A stretch of 64,000 bases of DNA from Ipomoea triloba (GCF_003576645.1 NC_044919.1:21388372-21452371); one strand, 5' to 3'. Positions 46,513 through 57,520 are shown, counted from the first letter of the stretch. Made by a program: numbers and translations. The notes: generated by a model from the letters alone, not told the origin.

Positions 46513-46924
46513 GATAAACATTGCAAGAAATATAAAGGGAAGAGGAACTTAACTGATAAATAACAAATCCAACTTCAATCCAAGATTCCAAGCTTGAAAT
46601 AAAATAATCTAACCTAAAACTAGTCTAAACTATGCTGGGGAAATATAAACTAAAAGCTAGGGTAAAATATATAGGAGGTAGATGGGCCTTGGCCCATTAG
46701 GCATCTTCCAATTCTTTTCCAACTTGTATTCTTCCTTGTAATTTCCTTTTCTTCCAGAACTTGTCCAAAATGTTCCAATATTCTTCCTTTGTTGTTCCTT
46801 GTAGATAATTCAGCACTTGGACAATATAACACACAAACAATTCCCAATTTCACTAGGATACAAAAAATAACCTTCAAAACAACTAGAATAAGGGGTGAAT
46901 AATTATACAAAATAGTAGATATCA
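46513..46924 (-). mobile_element. Solo LTR (Tat/Athila-like), right part
   Basis: The other part of the LTR at 24,970-25,646. On the minus strand this contains the 5' end TGATATCTAC and is followed on plus by the TSD CTGTC (46,925-46,929). No gene inside. Confidence 0.8.
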
Positions 46925-48981
46925 CTGTCTTCACTTCCTTTTCTTCCTTCAGCTGTCTCATCCCCAAGAGCTCCATCATCAGCTACTTGATTTTCCTCTC
47001 CTTCTTTGCTTTGTTCACATTCATTGTAATATCTTGCCACAGCATTGACATCATCCCAGCATTGAGTTTGCTCCTCTTGTGTCAATCCAAGGCTAAATGA
47101 AGGGACGTCATTCAGATAAGTCCTTGTTTGCACTGCACGCACGATCTCGTCAACTCCATTGAGGAATTTTGGGTTACCCCAAAATGCGTCTTCTTGTTGT
47201 GAGAAAGTTAGATGTTGGTCTTCTTGAGCTTTGAAACCCAGCAATTGTCGTGCAGTTTCAAACATCTTCTTAAACCTGCCATCTTCCAGGATTGCAGTTG
47301 GTGCGTTCTCAACTAGCCTTGCTACTTTTAACAGCCCCGTTGCAATTGTCCTTGTGTTGCTGGTGATTTCATTAATAAAACCCTGTATATACACCAATAA
47401 GTGATTAGTAATGCAGCATTAACGAATAGATGTTTGTTAGATGATGTAAGAAAACACATCCATTAAAACATACCAACAGGTATGAAGATATGCACCAACA
47501 TACTCAAATACAACTACTTACACAAAATGCACCATCATACCCATTAAAATACACCATTAAACCTACTAAAATACACCAGTTCACAAATTAATTTACACCA
47601 GTAAGTAACCATACACCAATGCAGCTACTATTGTAAAATGCACCAATATTAGTAATATAATACACCATTCTACCTAATAATTACACCAACAAATATCAAG
47701 ATATGCACCAAGTAATGAGTAGACTGTTGTATAATTTGACATATTTTAAGATTTTTTAAAATGTTCAACACTGCATAACAACAATTCACCATGAGTGTGT
47801 TTGTAGATAGGTGTTTACCTGTAATCCTTCCGGCAAGGGGGCGTCATCTTCTTGTGGCTGTGGGTGCTGTGGTGGCTGTGCTGGCTGTGGGACATCAGGT
47901 ACTGGAATTGATGGATTTCCCTCCTCAGGTGGTGCATTTTCAAGCCTCAAGGTAGTATCAACATGCCCATATCCAAATCCTCCTGACTTTATCTCATCAC
48001 GCTCGCTTTTAGACAGCAGCTTGAATGTCCAATTTTTTATGGCTGGGAAGCTTTTTGGCACTATGCGTCTGAAAAGCACCACACGGTCCATATAGAATAC
48101 CTGCATATTATGTTTGAGAGTATTAATAGTTGGATTGCTTTGATGGTTAAAGGGTTGGGAGGTAATGGGAGCAGCTTTACCATGAGGAAGAGAATTGGTC
48201 ATCCATAGAGCTTGTCTGCGCTCTTCATCCACACATGCTTGCTATTGATCAATGCATTGATGACCATCTGACTCCAATTCAAATTTGGTATGTTGCCCAC
48301 ATCCAGGAGGTGGTCAATATAGTTTTGGTTCACATACCCATTGACCATTGGATCTATTAATACACTCATCACCAGCAAGGCAAAATGGCGCTTGAACCAT
48401 GGATCAGCAGCATCAACTTCTACCATTTTCCTTCTCAATGCTCTTGGTGTGATATATGCAGTTGTTTTTTCAAAGAACCACTTCCATTCTTTCAATATTT
48501 ATGGGATTGCCTTCACTGTTCTTTTTGTTATTTCAATATTTCCCTTTGGCAGGCCTAGAACTGCAGCAACATCATTAGCAGTTATATGGATAGTCTGTCC
48601 GTTTTGGAGCTTTAATGTGCAGCTTCTTGGATCGAAGTTTTCGACTAACCATAGCCCCATCTGGCGCGGCAAGTTGGTGATTTGTAGGTCTAGAAGACTG
48701 CCTAACCCAATGTCCTTTACAGCTTGGCGCTGTGCAGGGCTTAGTTGCTCTACAACATTGGTTAGTATTTTTGGAAGTGCCCTAATTTTTAGTCCATCAT
48801 CATCTGCCCTCGTGGTGTTATCCTCAGCATCCGTTTGCTCTAGGTTGTCAACCTCGTCTGCTTGGGTAGGTTGTTCTTCTTCAATCTGCTCTTGCTGGGG
48901 CTGCTGTGCCTGTTTAGTGGGTTGCTCCTCTAGTTGCTCTTGTCCTGGCTCTTTGTTTGTTGATGTGTTTCCTTCATCCAT
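46925..48981 (-). pseudogene. ULP1-type MULE gene: N-terminal exons
   Basis: Minus-strand exons are 48981-48181, 48100-47819 and 47382-46925 (the last continues at 24,964). Introns are GT..AG. The ATG at 48,981 opens an acidic Gln/Glu-rich head (MDEGNTSTNKEPGQ..). A globular region of the type preceding ULP1 domains in plant MULE proteins follows: LPRQMGLWLVENFDPRSCTL, DPWFKRHFALLVMSVLIDPMV, NWSQMVINALINS, MDRVVLFRRIVPKSFPAIKNW. There is a one-base frameshift near 48,495, and a TGA at 48,199-48,201 where a Trp codon is likely ancestral. No protein can be made, and the protease domain now lies 33 kb away. Confidence 0.75.
47400..47800 (-). repeat. TGGTG-motif cluster in an intron of the ULP-type gene
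   Basis: On the plus strand AAATGCACCA/AATACACCA words recur every 20-40 bases, which read TGGTGCATTT/TGGTGTATT on the minus strand, in the sense of the gene. The same words appear in the intron at 24,430-24,620. Confidence 0.75.
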
Positions 48982-49053
48982 TGCCTTTCGCTTGCTACCT
49001 ACATGAGCTTTTTTAATTGAAATATAGGTGTACAGACATGAACTCTGATATAC

Positions 49054-50140
49054 CACTTATCTCTATTTGCATTCTAACAGTAGAAACACATAATACTGAC
49101 AAACAATGCACCAAAAATTATTATAATATACACCTCTTAACCAGCATACACCAATAACACATAGTACCATAAAATGCACTAGCATTAGTAACAGAATACA
49201 CCACTTAACTAACTAATGCACTAGCATTAGTAACAGAATACACCACTTAACTAACTAAATTACTAGCATTAGTAACAGAATACACCACTTAACTAACTAA
49301 ATTACACCAGTACTCAGATTAAAATGCACAATTTACCCACCACACATGAAATGGAACTAATCTTGTAAAATCATCATCAACATCTATAATAAATCACACT
49401 ATTATACGTACCAATATACACTTATATCTATTTGCTTTCTAACAGTAGAAACACATAATACTCACAAACAATGCACCAAAACTTATTATAATATACACCT
49501 CTTAACCAGCATACACCAATAACACATAGTACTATAAAATGCACTAGCATTAGTAACAGTATACACCACTTAACTAGCTAAATTGCACCAGTACTCAGAT
49601 TAAAATGCACAATTTACCCACCACACATGAAATGGAACTAATCTTGTAAAATCACCATCAACATCTATAATAAATCACACTATTATACGTACCAAGATGC
49701 ACCACTGGACAGATTAAAACACACCATTCCCCCCTCCCATAGCCAACAAAGTTAATAACATGGAAAGCACTGATATAAGTAAAAACAAAGCAATCTACAA
49801 CTTAAAATGCACTAGTCGACAGTCTAAAACACACCATTTCACCCAATGCCTAAAAGCACATAGTCACGCAGAATGACATAGTCAAATATGTACAAATACA
49901 CACCAGTCTACGATTAAAAAGCACCACTGCAATGCTGGAATACACCATTCCATCCCTCGACACAACGATCAACCAAATACATACATTATTGTGAATTACA
50001 CTAATAAAATATCTAATACGAACCAAATTAATGTTGATAATGCACAAACAACACATTACATGGTGCCCTAGTCTTAAATGCACTAAATATTTCCGATTTT
50101 TTGCCCTATTTTTGAAATAAAATGGTGTGTTTAGAGTGTG
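49054..50140 (-). repeat. TGGTG-motif array upstream of the ULP-type gene
   Basis: Dense minus-sense TGGTG words over about 1.1 kb. A segment of about 365 bp (49,054-49,418) is repeated in tandem at 49,419-49,695. Inside the first copy a unit of about 40 bp (ACTAGCATTAGTAACAGAAT...) is present three times, but only once in the second. Confidence 0.8.
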
Positions 50141-50535
50141 AGAGTATACCTTTGCGTTTCGTCATTCTCGTTTCTCTGAAGTCGCCTTGTACGTTTTGTA
50201 CGTTGAGTGTGAGAACGATCGGTGTCTGTGATGGAATTCTACGTCCTCCGGGTGTGTAGTGTTCGTGCTCTGTGCTCTGCGACTGGAGAAGTTTCGTTGT
50301 CGTCGTCCTAAAATTTCTTCGTTGGAGAGGTTTCTCGGGGGGAATAGAGAAGTTTTGCTTTGGGATTGTGAATGACGATGTGAGTGGGTTTACACCGGTT
50401 TGAAATTTTCTGAATTCACAAATTTACCCTTCATTCACGGCGCGCTTTTTAGATTGGAGCAGCAATGTGGACCGATGGATTATCTAATCTAACGGTGTGT
50501 ATTTGGCCACACAGCGCATGTAATCACACAGCCGC
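50141..50535 (-). other. 5' end region of the ULP-type MULE gene
   Basis: GC-richer sequence upstream of the array, possibly the promoter, leader and outer end of the MULE. It ends in GCATGTAATCACACAGCCGC-type sequence followed by a TA microsatellite. No matching inverted terminal repeat was found at the left side, where the transposase gene has been truncated. Confidence 0.4.
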
Positions 50536-50539
50536 ATGT

Positions 50540-50547
50540 GATCTCTC

Positions 50548-50583
<36 letters not shown>

Positions 50584-52156
50584 TTACAAATAAGAGCCAA
50601 TAATGTTAGATCCTTAATTGGAACTAAAAAAATGTTGGTGTAATAGTCTGCTTTAACATATTGTACATTGTGTTCTTCTTATTGTGCAACCTCCAATTAA
50701 ATTCCTAATATATCCTAATCTTTTATAATTTTACCAAATTTTTTCGTTAAATATAACGGAAGTTTAACATTAAATTCTTTAGGCAATTTGTTTCTTTATT
50801 GCAATTTTCAAACAAATTGGCAATATTCTATAATACAATTTTGTATAGATTCCTAACTTAAAATTAGAATATTGAAGTCTTAATAAGATTCTATAATACA
50901 ATTTTGTATAGATTCCTAACTAAATCATTATTCTAACCAAAACAACAATATATAAAGCCATCCCCTTCTCACTGTATTCACCCAAAACTAAACCTAACGT
51001 ATTCTGCAATACACCATCTACTTGACATTCTATAGGTATGATTGTTAAAATATTATCATGCTAATTCTATTATTTGTATTTGTATTCATAATAATTACAG
51101 TTTTTATTTTTTAAAAAAGCAATGATGGTATACTCATTAATTAGTATAACTTCAATATCGTTATGTAAATATATCTATTGTATAATCTGTTCATCTATAC
51201 TTGTATACTTGTATCATTGTATGTAATGTTGTGGTTCTCATTATATTCCTCTATAATCTACACATTTTAGTTACTCCTAACTCCCTAATCTATGGTTTTT
51301 GAATTTATGTTGTGGTTCCCATTATATTATTTCATAACATCCTTTATAAACATATTTTCCATGACATAAGGATATTAGTAATGACAAGTGCAGTAAAGTT
51401 AATTGATATTGGCACACAAACTGTGAGCTGGAGTTGTACAGTTCATGTCATTAAGAAAAAACAAACCAAAAAACGCTATTGGAACGCCGGAGAAAAAATA
51501 TATGCTTATCGTACTTGAGGATGAAATAGTAAGTAAATAGTAAATTTTTCTCCCTTTATTATTATTATTATTATTATTATTATATTTTTATCATTATTAG
51601 TATTATTATTATTATTATTGTTATTTTATTTTTATCATTATTAGTATTATTATTATTATGAAGATGCTCTCATTCACCACCAACATCATTGTAAATGCTA
51701 TATCTAAATGCAAGGAACTCGAGTTCAATCAATAGTGTTTGATAATGACATTGGAATGTATGATATCACTTTACAAACCAACAAATGGTACATCATCTCA
51801 AATGTCATTGTCAAACCTGTCTAGACGAATTATAAAGTATTTGATCACAAATACAATTACATATGGATTTTAAATGGTCAGACCGGTGTCCAAACAAGTG
51901 ACAATGATCACACGTCATTTGCTCCCATGCAAGTTGTTTATTTGTTTCTACTTATTTTAGTTGCAATTTAGCTATTTACAATTTCGTTATGTTTTATTAA
52001 AATATATAAGTATCGAGACTATTTCTTTGATTTTTATTAATTTAGCATTTTTTTTCTCTTTTATTATTATATGACTATTTTAACCAATTAAGGAACACTA
52101 ATTTTAAAATACGCATTGGGCATTGGTTTAATCGCGCAACGTGCGTGTGATAACTA

Positions 52157-52157
<1 letters not shown>
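50540..52157 (+). mobile_element. Helitron (non-autonomous), 3' end defined
   Basis: The 3' end shows a hairpin CGCGC-AAC-GTGCG (52,133-52,145, one G-T pair), eight bases, then CTAG (52,154-52,157) and T, the hallmark of plant Helitrons. The 5' TC end is not resolved because of the TA microsatellite near 50,555-50,580. Inside is a broken RPA-like gene, common in plant Helitrons. Confidence 0.75.
51360..51935 (+). pseudogene. RPA70-like OB-fold fragments in the Helitron
   Basis: A first fragment (near 51,395-51,515) reads DIGTQTVSWSCTVHVI, the beginning of RPA-like OB folds. After an AT-rich interval, a second from an ATG at 51,708 reads MQGTRVQSIVFDNDIGMYDI and NKWYIISNVIVKPV, then stops and resumes YKVFDHKYNYIW. 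Residues match the single-strand DNA-binding RPA family carried by plant Helitrons. Stops make it non-functional. Confidence 0.65.
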
Positions 52158-52198
<41 letters not shown>

Positions 52199-52203
<5 letters not shown>

Positions 52204-52671
52204 ATTCCACCAGAGGTCTCTTGTCTTTGGTGGCAATTCTAAATTTAGTCCCAGACTATCGTTTTTGCCATTTACACCCCAGACTATTATTTTTTGGACA
52301 CTTTTAGTCCTTCTCACGACTTTTCTTATTTTTAGTAAAGGCATTTTTGTCTCTTCATATTTTTCTTTTGTTATTTTTCCGGCTTCAACCGGTTTAATTG
52401 GTTTAGAACTTTAGGTAACCTCTGATTTTTAGTAACCATATTTTTCAACCGATTTTTAGTAAAGCCCTAACCCAATTAAACCAATTAAAACTGAAAAAAT
52501 AACAATAGAAAAATATGAAGAGACAAAAATATCATTACTAAAAATAGAAAAAGTCATGAGAAGGACTAAAAGTGTCTAAAAACTAATAGTCTGGAATATT
52601 AAATGACAAAAACGATAATCTGGGACTAATTTTGAAATTGCCACAAAAAACAAGGGACCTCTAGTGGAATT

Positions 52672-52676
<5 letters not shown>
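52199..52676. mobile_element. Foldback MITE-like element
   Basis: About 480 bp in which the two halves are imperfect inverted repeats. The left arm begins AATTCCACCAGAGGTCTCTTG and the right arm ends CAAGGGACCTCTAGTGGAATTT. Internal stretches (GTCCCAGACTATCGTTTTTG and its complement) also match. It is embedded in a TA microsatellite, so the TSD cannot be read. No coding capacity. Confidence 0.75.
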
Positions 52677-52712
<36 letters not shown>

Positions 52713-53478
52713 ACTTATAAATATTAAATTTATATAAATTTAATTAGATGATTAGTTAGCTTAGATGGTAAGAAATATAGTTTTTACGTAAATGTTAAGG
52801 GTACAAATCTTACAACATAAAATTTCATTTTTGGCCTATTAATAGCATGGTTGAAAAAATCGCGGCGTTGCTACACGCATACATGCTTTACAGTTGTAGG
52901 CTTCAAAAAGTATTCTTATTTAATTATAAAGTAACACATATATCCACACAGTCCATCCACACCTCCACTAAGCAAAGCAAAGCACATATGTCCACACCTC
53001 CACCAAATTTTTTTGGCCGGTGACGCAGCAAACTGGAGCAGATGCTAGAGTCACCAGAATACTGGAGCAGACAACGGAGTAGACGAGCAGAGGCCGCTGC
53101 GGCGGCGTGGCATAAAGCAAATGATGAGCGTGTTGGGTTTTTTTCCCTTCAAGCTTCCAGAAGTCCTGCTAGGACTTCTCTTATTCTCCTAAATCCTGTT
53201 TAGGTTTTTTCTCTCATTTTGAGCAAAAAATCAAAAGTTTTTTTCTTAAAAAATAATAATAATAACTCGGCTGACTTGGCGGAGTTTGGCGCCGACTCGA
53301 CCGAGTCCGGCTAAGCGCCCAACCGACTATATGGGCGCCTAAATGGGAAAACGACACGGCCTAGCGGAGCCTTGCGCCTAGGCAGCTGCCTAGGCCGATT
53401 TGTACAATTCTAATTAATAGTGAGATTATAATTGTTATCGTTAATTCCTAATCCTAATTTGTAATTTTTTTTTATTTG
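52677..53478. other. Spacer with GC-rich repeat-like block
   Basis: 52,700-52,860 is AT-rich. 52,860-53,400 holds a GC-rich block unlike its surroundings, including the 20-bp perfect palindrome GCCTAGGCAGCTGCCTAGGC (53,376-53,395) and several GCGCC/GGCGC words. It is probably a transposon-derived repeat, but no TSD or family was recognised. Confidence 0.4.
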
Positions 53479-53646
53479 TGTTAAATGGATAACTCCATAT
53501 TTTTATATATTTCAGTCAAAAGAATACACATATTTATACAAGAATATACATACTAACTAAGGTAAGGATCGGAAATAAATCTCTAAGAATATGCACAGAA
53601 TCCCTAAGATCATACTAAATATATTCCTACCATATAATGTCTAACA
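53479..53646 (-). repeat. 3' LTR of the small copia element
   Basis: 168 bp, 98% identical to the other LTR. On the minus strand it follows a polypurine tract ACTTGAGGGGGAG. Confidence 0.93.
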
Positions 53647-53653
53647 CTCCCCC

Positions 53654-54241
53654 TCAAGTTAGAGCATAGATATTGATCATGCCCAACTTGTTACACAAGT
53701 AATCTACTCGAGGCCCATTCATGGCTTTTGTAAAAAGATCTCCTAATTGTTCTCTTGTCTTCACAAACCCCGTAGAGATTAAGCCTCGTTGTATCTTTTC
53801 ACGAATGAAATGACAATCAACTTCAATGTGCTTGGTTCGTTCATGGAAGACGGGATTGGTTGCAATATGGAGAGCCGCCTGGTTGTCACACCATAGCTTT
53901 GTAGGAATAGGAGCCTTGAATCCTATTTCATTCAGAATGTGATAAATCCACAGGATTTCACAAGTGGCCTGTGCCATTGCTCTATACTATGACTCTACAC
54001 TTGACCGTGAGACAACATTCTGCTTCTTGCTTTTCCATGAGATCAAGTTCCCACCAAGGAAGACACAAAATTCGGTTGTAAATCTTCGGTTTTCCTTGGA
54101 CCCTGCATAGTCTGCGTCTGTGAAACACTCAATCCTCATATGTCCATGGTTTTGATATACAATTCCACGCCCCGGAGCCCCTTTCAAGTAGTTCAAGATT
54201 AGTTCTACAACTCTCCAATGGTCAACAGTTGGAGAAGCCAT
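53654..54241 (-). pseudogene. Small copia pol: RNase H
   Basis: Two frames split by a stop near 53,985: [19 protein letters not shown] with [18 protein letters not shown], then ATCEILWIYHILNEIG, LWCDNQAALHIA and HIEVDCHFIREKI. This is typical copia RNase H, and the acidic residues are visible. It is separated from RT by a further stop near 54,243. Confidence 0.9.
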
Positions 54242-54244
54242 AAA

Positions 54245-55816
54245 CTAACTTACAACACTGATTGAGTAAGCAATATCAGGACGGGTTACAATAAGGTAGT
54301 TTAGCTTACCAACCAATCGTCTGTATCTCTCTGGGTCATCAAATGGATCTCCTTCTGTTGTTAACTGTGAATTAGGGATCATTGGAGTATTGCATGGCTT
54401 AGCTCCCAATTTTCCTGTTTCTGTCAATAGATCAAGTACATATTTCCTTTGAGAGAGACATATACCTTTCTTACTCCTTATTACCTCAACACCTAAGAAA
54501 TACTTTAGTGTCCCAAGATCTTTAGTTTGAAATTGACTATGAAGGAACATTTTAAGAGATACAATACCAGCGGTGTCACTTCCAATAATGACAATGTCAT
54601 CCACATAAACCACTAATAGGATAATACCTGCTTTAGAGCGTTTATAAAAAACAGAATGATCAGACTTTCCCTTCAACATGCCAAACCTCTCAATCGCTTG
54701 ACTGAATTTCCCAAACCAGGCACGGGGGCTTTGCTTAAGGCCATACAAAGATTTGCGAAGTCGACAAACCTTACCATACTCCCCCTGATCAACAAACCCA
54801 TGTGGTTGCTCCATGTAGACTTCTTCTTGAAGATCACCATGTAGAAAAGCATTTTTAATGTCTAGTTGATGTAAGGGCCAATCAAACACAGCAGCCATAG
54901 AAATAAGTAATCTGATAGAGGTCAATTTTGCAACAGGAGAAAATGTGTCAGAGTTATCTATACCATAAGTTTGTGCATACCCTTTACCAACTAAACGAGC
55001 CTTTAATTGAGCCACTGACCCATCAGGGTTAACCTTCACTGCAAACACCCATTTACACCCAATGGCCTTCTTCCTTATGGGTAAATCCGCCAAGCTCCAC
55101 GTACCATTAAAATCTAAAGCATTCATTTCCTCAATCATAGCATTACACCAACCAGAGTGGGGTAAGGCTTGTTTGACAGTTTTAGGTGTGGTTATGACGT
55201 CAAGAGAAGCAAGAAAAGAGCATGATATAGGAGGTAAGTGAGTATAAGAGACAAAACATGACACATGATACGTACATGATCTTCTTTCTTTACGGAGGGC
55301 AATGGGAAAGTCATCTGGATCTTTCGACGAAGAAGCCGGCTTAGGAGCAGGAGCCAAAGAGGTTTTCGGGGTGAGGATAACTGTTTTTGGAAGAACAGAC
55401 TGTTGCTTACGGGAATATACCTGAGTGATTGGAGGCTGTGTAGTGGGTATGGAAGTGGGAGTGGTGGTAATTGTATAGATGAGAACATCATCATCATCGT
55501 CCCCCTGATTATGAGAAGGTGAAGGAGATGAAAGTGGAACATCCTCATGAAAAGTTACATCAATAGACACCGGATATCGTCCTGTAGTTGGACAGTAACA
55601 CCTATACCCCTTTTGGACATGTGAGTATCCCAGAAAAATACACTTTAGTGACTTTGGGTCTAACTTTGTAAAACTAGGCCGAACATCCCTCACAAAACAC
55701 ATACACCCAAATGTTTCCGGTGGAATAGGAAACACCGACTTTTGCGGGAAGAGACATTGATAAGGTGGTTTTCCATATAACACACAGAAGATGGCATACG
55801 GTTGATCAACAAACAA
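54245..55816 (-). pseudogene. Small copia pol: integrase C-terminus and reverse transcriptase
   Basis: 523 codons open. It starts in the integrase C-terminal region (FGCMCFVRDVRPSFTKLDPK, IFLGYSHVQKGYRCY), then a Pro/Ser-rich linker. RT follows with WCNAMIEEMNALDFNGTW, GCKWVFAVKVNPDGS, LHQLDIKNAFLHGDL, SLYGLKQSPRAWF, VVYVDDIVIIGSD and LGTLKYFLGVEV. The YVDD box is intact. It ends at a stop near 54,245 after DIAYSISVVS. Confidence 0.92.
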
Positions 55817-56252
55817 GCAGTAGAAATGGCATCAGCCCAAAAATGCTTGGGAACCTGCATTTGAAACATGAGAATCCGAGCAGTTTCCAATAATTTTTTC
55901 TTTCGGCAACCCCATTTTGAGAACGGGTGTCAACACAAGATGATTGGTGTAGAATACCATGTTCAAGCATATAAGAGGAATAGGGATTAGAAAAGTACTC
56001 CTTCGCATTATCACTTCTCAAAACACGAACAAGCATATCAAATTGTGTTTTTATCTCAGCACAAAAAGCACAAAAGTGAGAAAACAATTCAGATCGACTT
56101 CTCATGAAATATAACCAAGTCATACGAGAATAGTCGTCAACAAAAGTAACAAAGTATTGAAACCCAGATTTGGACATAACATGACAAGGACCCCAGACAT
56201 CCGAATGAACTAACTCAAAAGGAGCATTTGCTCGTTTATGAACTCCAGGACT
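55806..56252 (-). pseudogene. Small copia pol: integrase core, frameshifted
   Basis: YFVTFVDDYSRMTWLYFMRS, VLRSDNAKEYFS and, after QNGVAERKN, a frameshift into QVPKHFWADAISTACLLINR. The D-D-E signature region is recognisable. A stop at 56,253 separates it from the protease part. Confidence 0.9.
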
Positions 56253-56780
56253 TCAACTAACTTGATGATGTTTAGCAAACTGGCAAGACTCACAATTTAA
56301 AGAAGGCACATGATTAAAATGCGGACACATCTTTTTCAACAAAGATAAAGAAGGGTGACCCAAGCGACAATGAGCTTCAAAGGGAGTACCCAACCCCACG
56401 CAGGCAACGGTTTTTGGTATATGGGAATCAAGAATGTAGAGACCACCAGACTCATGTCCCTTACCAATAATTTGCTTCGTCGTAAGATCCTGAAACAAAC
56501 ATTGATTAGGGAAAAATATTATAGAACAATTCAAAGCACGAGTGATTTGACTAACAGAGAGCAAATTAAAAGACAAGTTGGGGAGACTTAAAACAGAGTA
56601 CAACGGAAGGTTAGGAGTTGGATTTGTAGTACCAATACTAAGCACCCTAGAGGTGGAACCATCAGCTAAAGTGACATGAGAAATGGTTTGAGAAGAATGA
56701 AAAGTAGACAGGAGGCTAGAATTGCCTGTCATATGATCCGTGGCTCCTGAATCAATAACCCATTTGGAATTATTCTCAGC
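56253..56780 (-). pseudogene. Small copia pol: protease and GAG-pre-integrase
   Basis: Minus-strand frame with WVIDSGATDHMTGNSS (protease active site DSG), LSFNLLSVSQITRALNC, GLYILDSHIPK and HCRLGHPSLSLLKKM. The Cys pair CESCQFAKH comes just before the stop at 56,253. Gag is not found upstream. Confidence 0.9.
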
Positions 56781-57032
56781 CATAACGCCAAATAACAAGG
56801 TAACAACACGCCCAACGACCCAAACAGTTGGAAACTGACTGAACCAAAATAACACAAAAAAAATGTTACCGGAACTTCCAATGGAAAAACTAAGCCTAGA
56901 ATGACCCCAAACTTGGCAGACTTCTTTGTGTTGGCGGTGACAACAAACAGCCGGCGAAGATCCCGATCCAAACTTCTGCCGTGAGTGCAGAAGAAGAAGA
57001 AGAAAAAAAAATCTGTTTTTTTTTCAAACCTG

Positions 57033-57046
57033 GAGCTTTGATACCA
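57033..57046 (-). promoter_or_regulatory. Primer binding site of the small copia element
   Basis: The minus strand reads TGGTATCAAAGCTC immediately after the 5' LTR. It matches initiator tRNA-Met with one change from the TGGTATCAGAGC seen in the other two elements. Confidence 0.85.
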
Positions 57047-57214
57047 TGTTAAATGGATAACTCCATATTTTCATATATTTCAGTCAAAAGAATACACCTA
57101 TTTATACAAGAATATACATACTAACTAAGGTAAGGATTGGAAATAAATCTCTAAGAATATGCACAGAATCCCTAAGATCATACTAAATATATTCCTACCA
57201 TATAATGTCTAACA
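57047..57214 (-). repeat. 5' LTR of the small copia element
   Basis: 168 bp, TGTTAGACAT...TTTAACA on the minus strand, next to the PBS. Confidence 0.93.
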
Positions 57215-57520
57215 GTAACATTGTGTTTTTTTCTCGTTTTTTAATATTAGTAGTGGTATAAGTGATTTATAATCTGTTTTTTATTCGAACTATTTTATCT
57301 AATTACTTATATTTCATATTTCGTTTTGAATATTTTTTTAAAATCTCATTTTGATGTATTTTGATTTTTCATCTCTAGTCAACAATATTTATGTTTCGGC
57401 CTCTAAGTATTTTTTTTTTTTCAAAATATCTCATTGGTTTCTAATCTTTCGCTCCCACTGGCAAAGATTTCTAGATCTGGTCCTAGGTATATGGGCTTAA
57501 TAATATTATTTCCTACAAAC

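Larger units (their letters stand above)
53479..57214 (-). mobile_element. Ty1/copia element with 168-bp LTRs, gag deleted
   Basis: Two 168-bp LTRs (53,479-53,646 and 57,047-57,214) run TGTTAGACAT...CATTTAACA on the minus strand and differ at three positions. The PBS TGGTATCAAAGCTC (57,046-57,033) and a polypurine tract (53,647-53,660) are in place. Internally, protease, integrase, RT and RNase H are recognisable but broken. Only about 200 bp separate the PBS from the protease, so gag is missing. No matching TSD (ATTTG versus GTAAC). Confidence 0.92.

Noticed and set aside
53479..57214. Matching TSD for the small copia element
   Set aside because: Flanks ATTTG and GTAAC do not match, and shifting the borders by a few bases did not give a convincing duplication.
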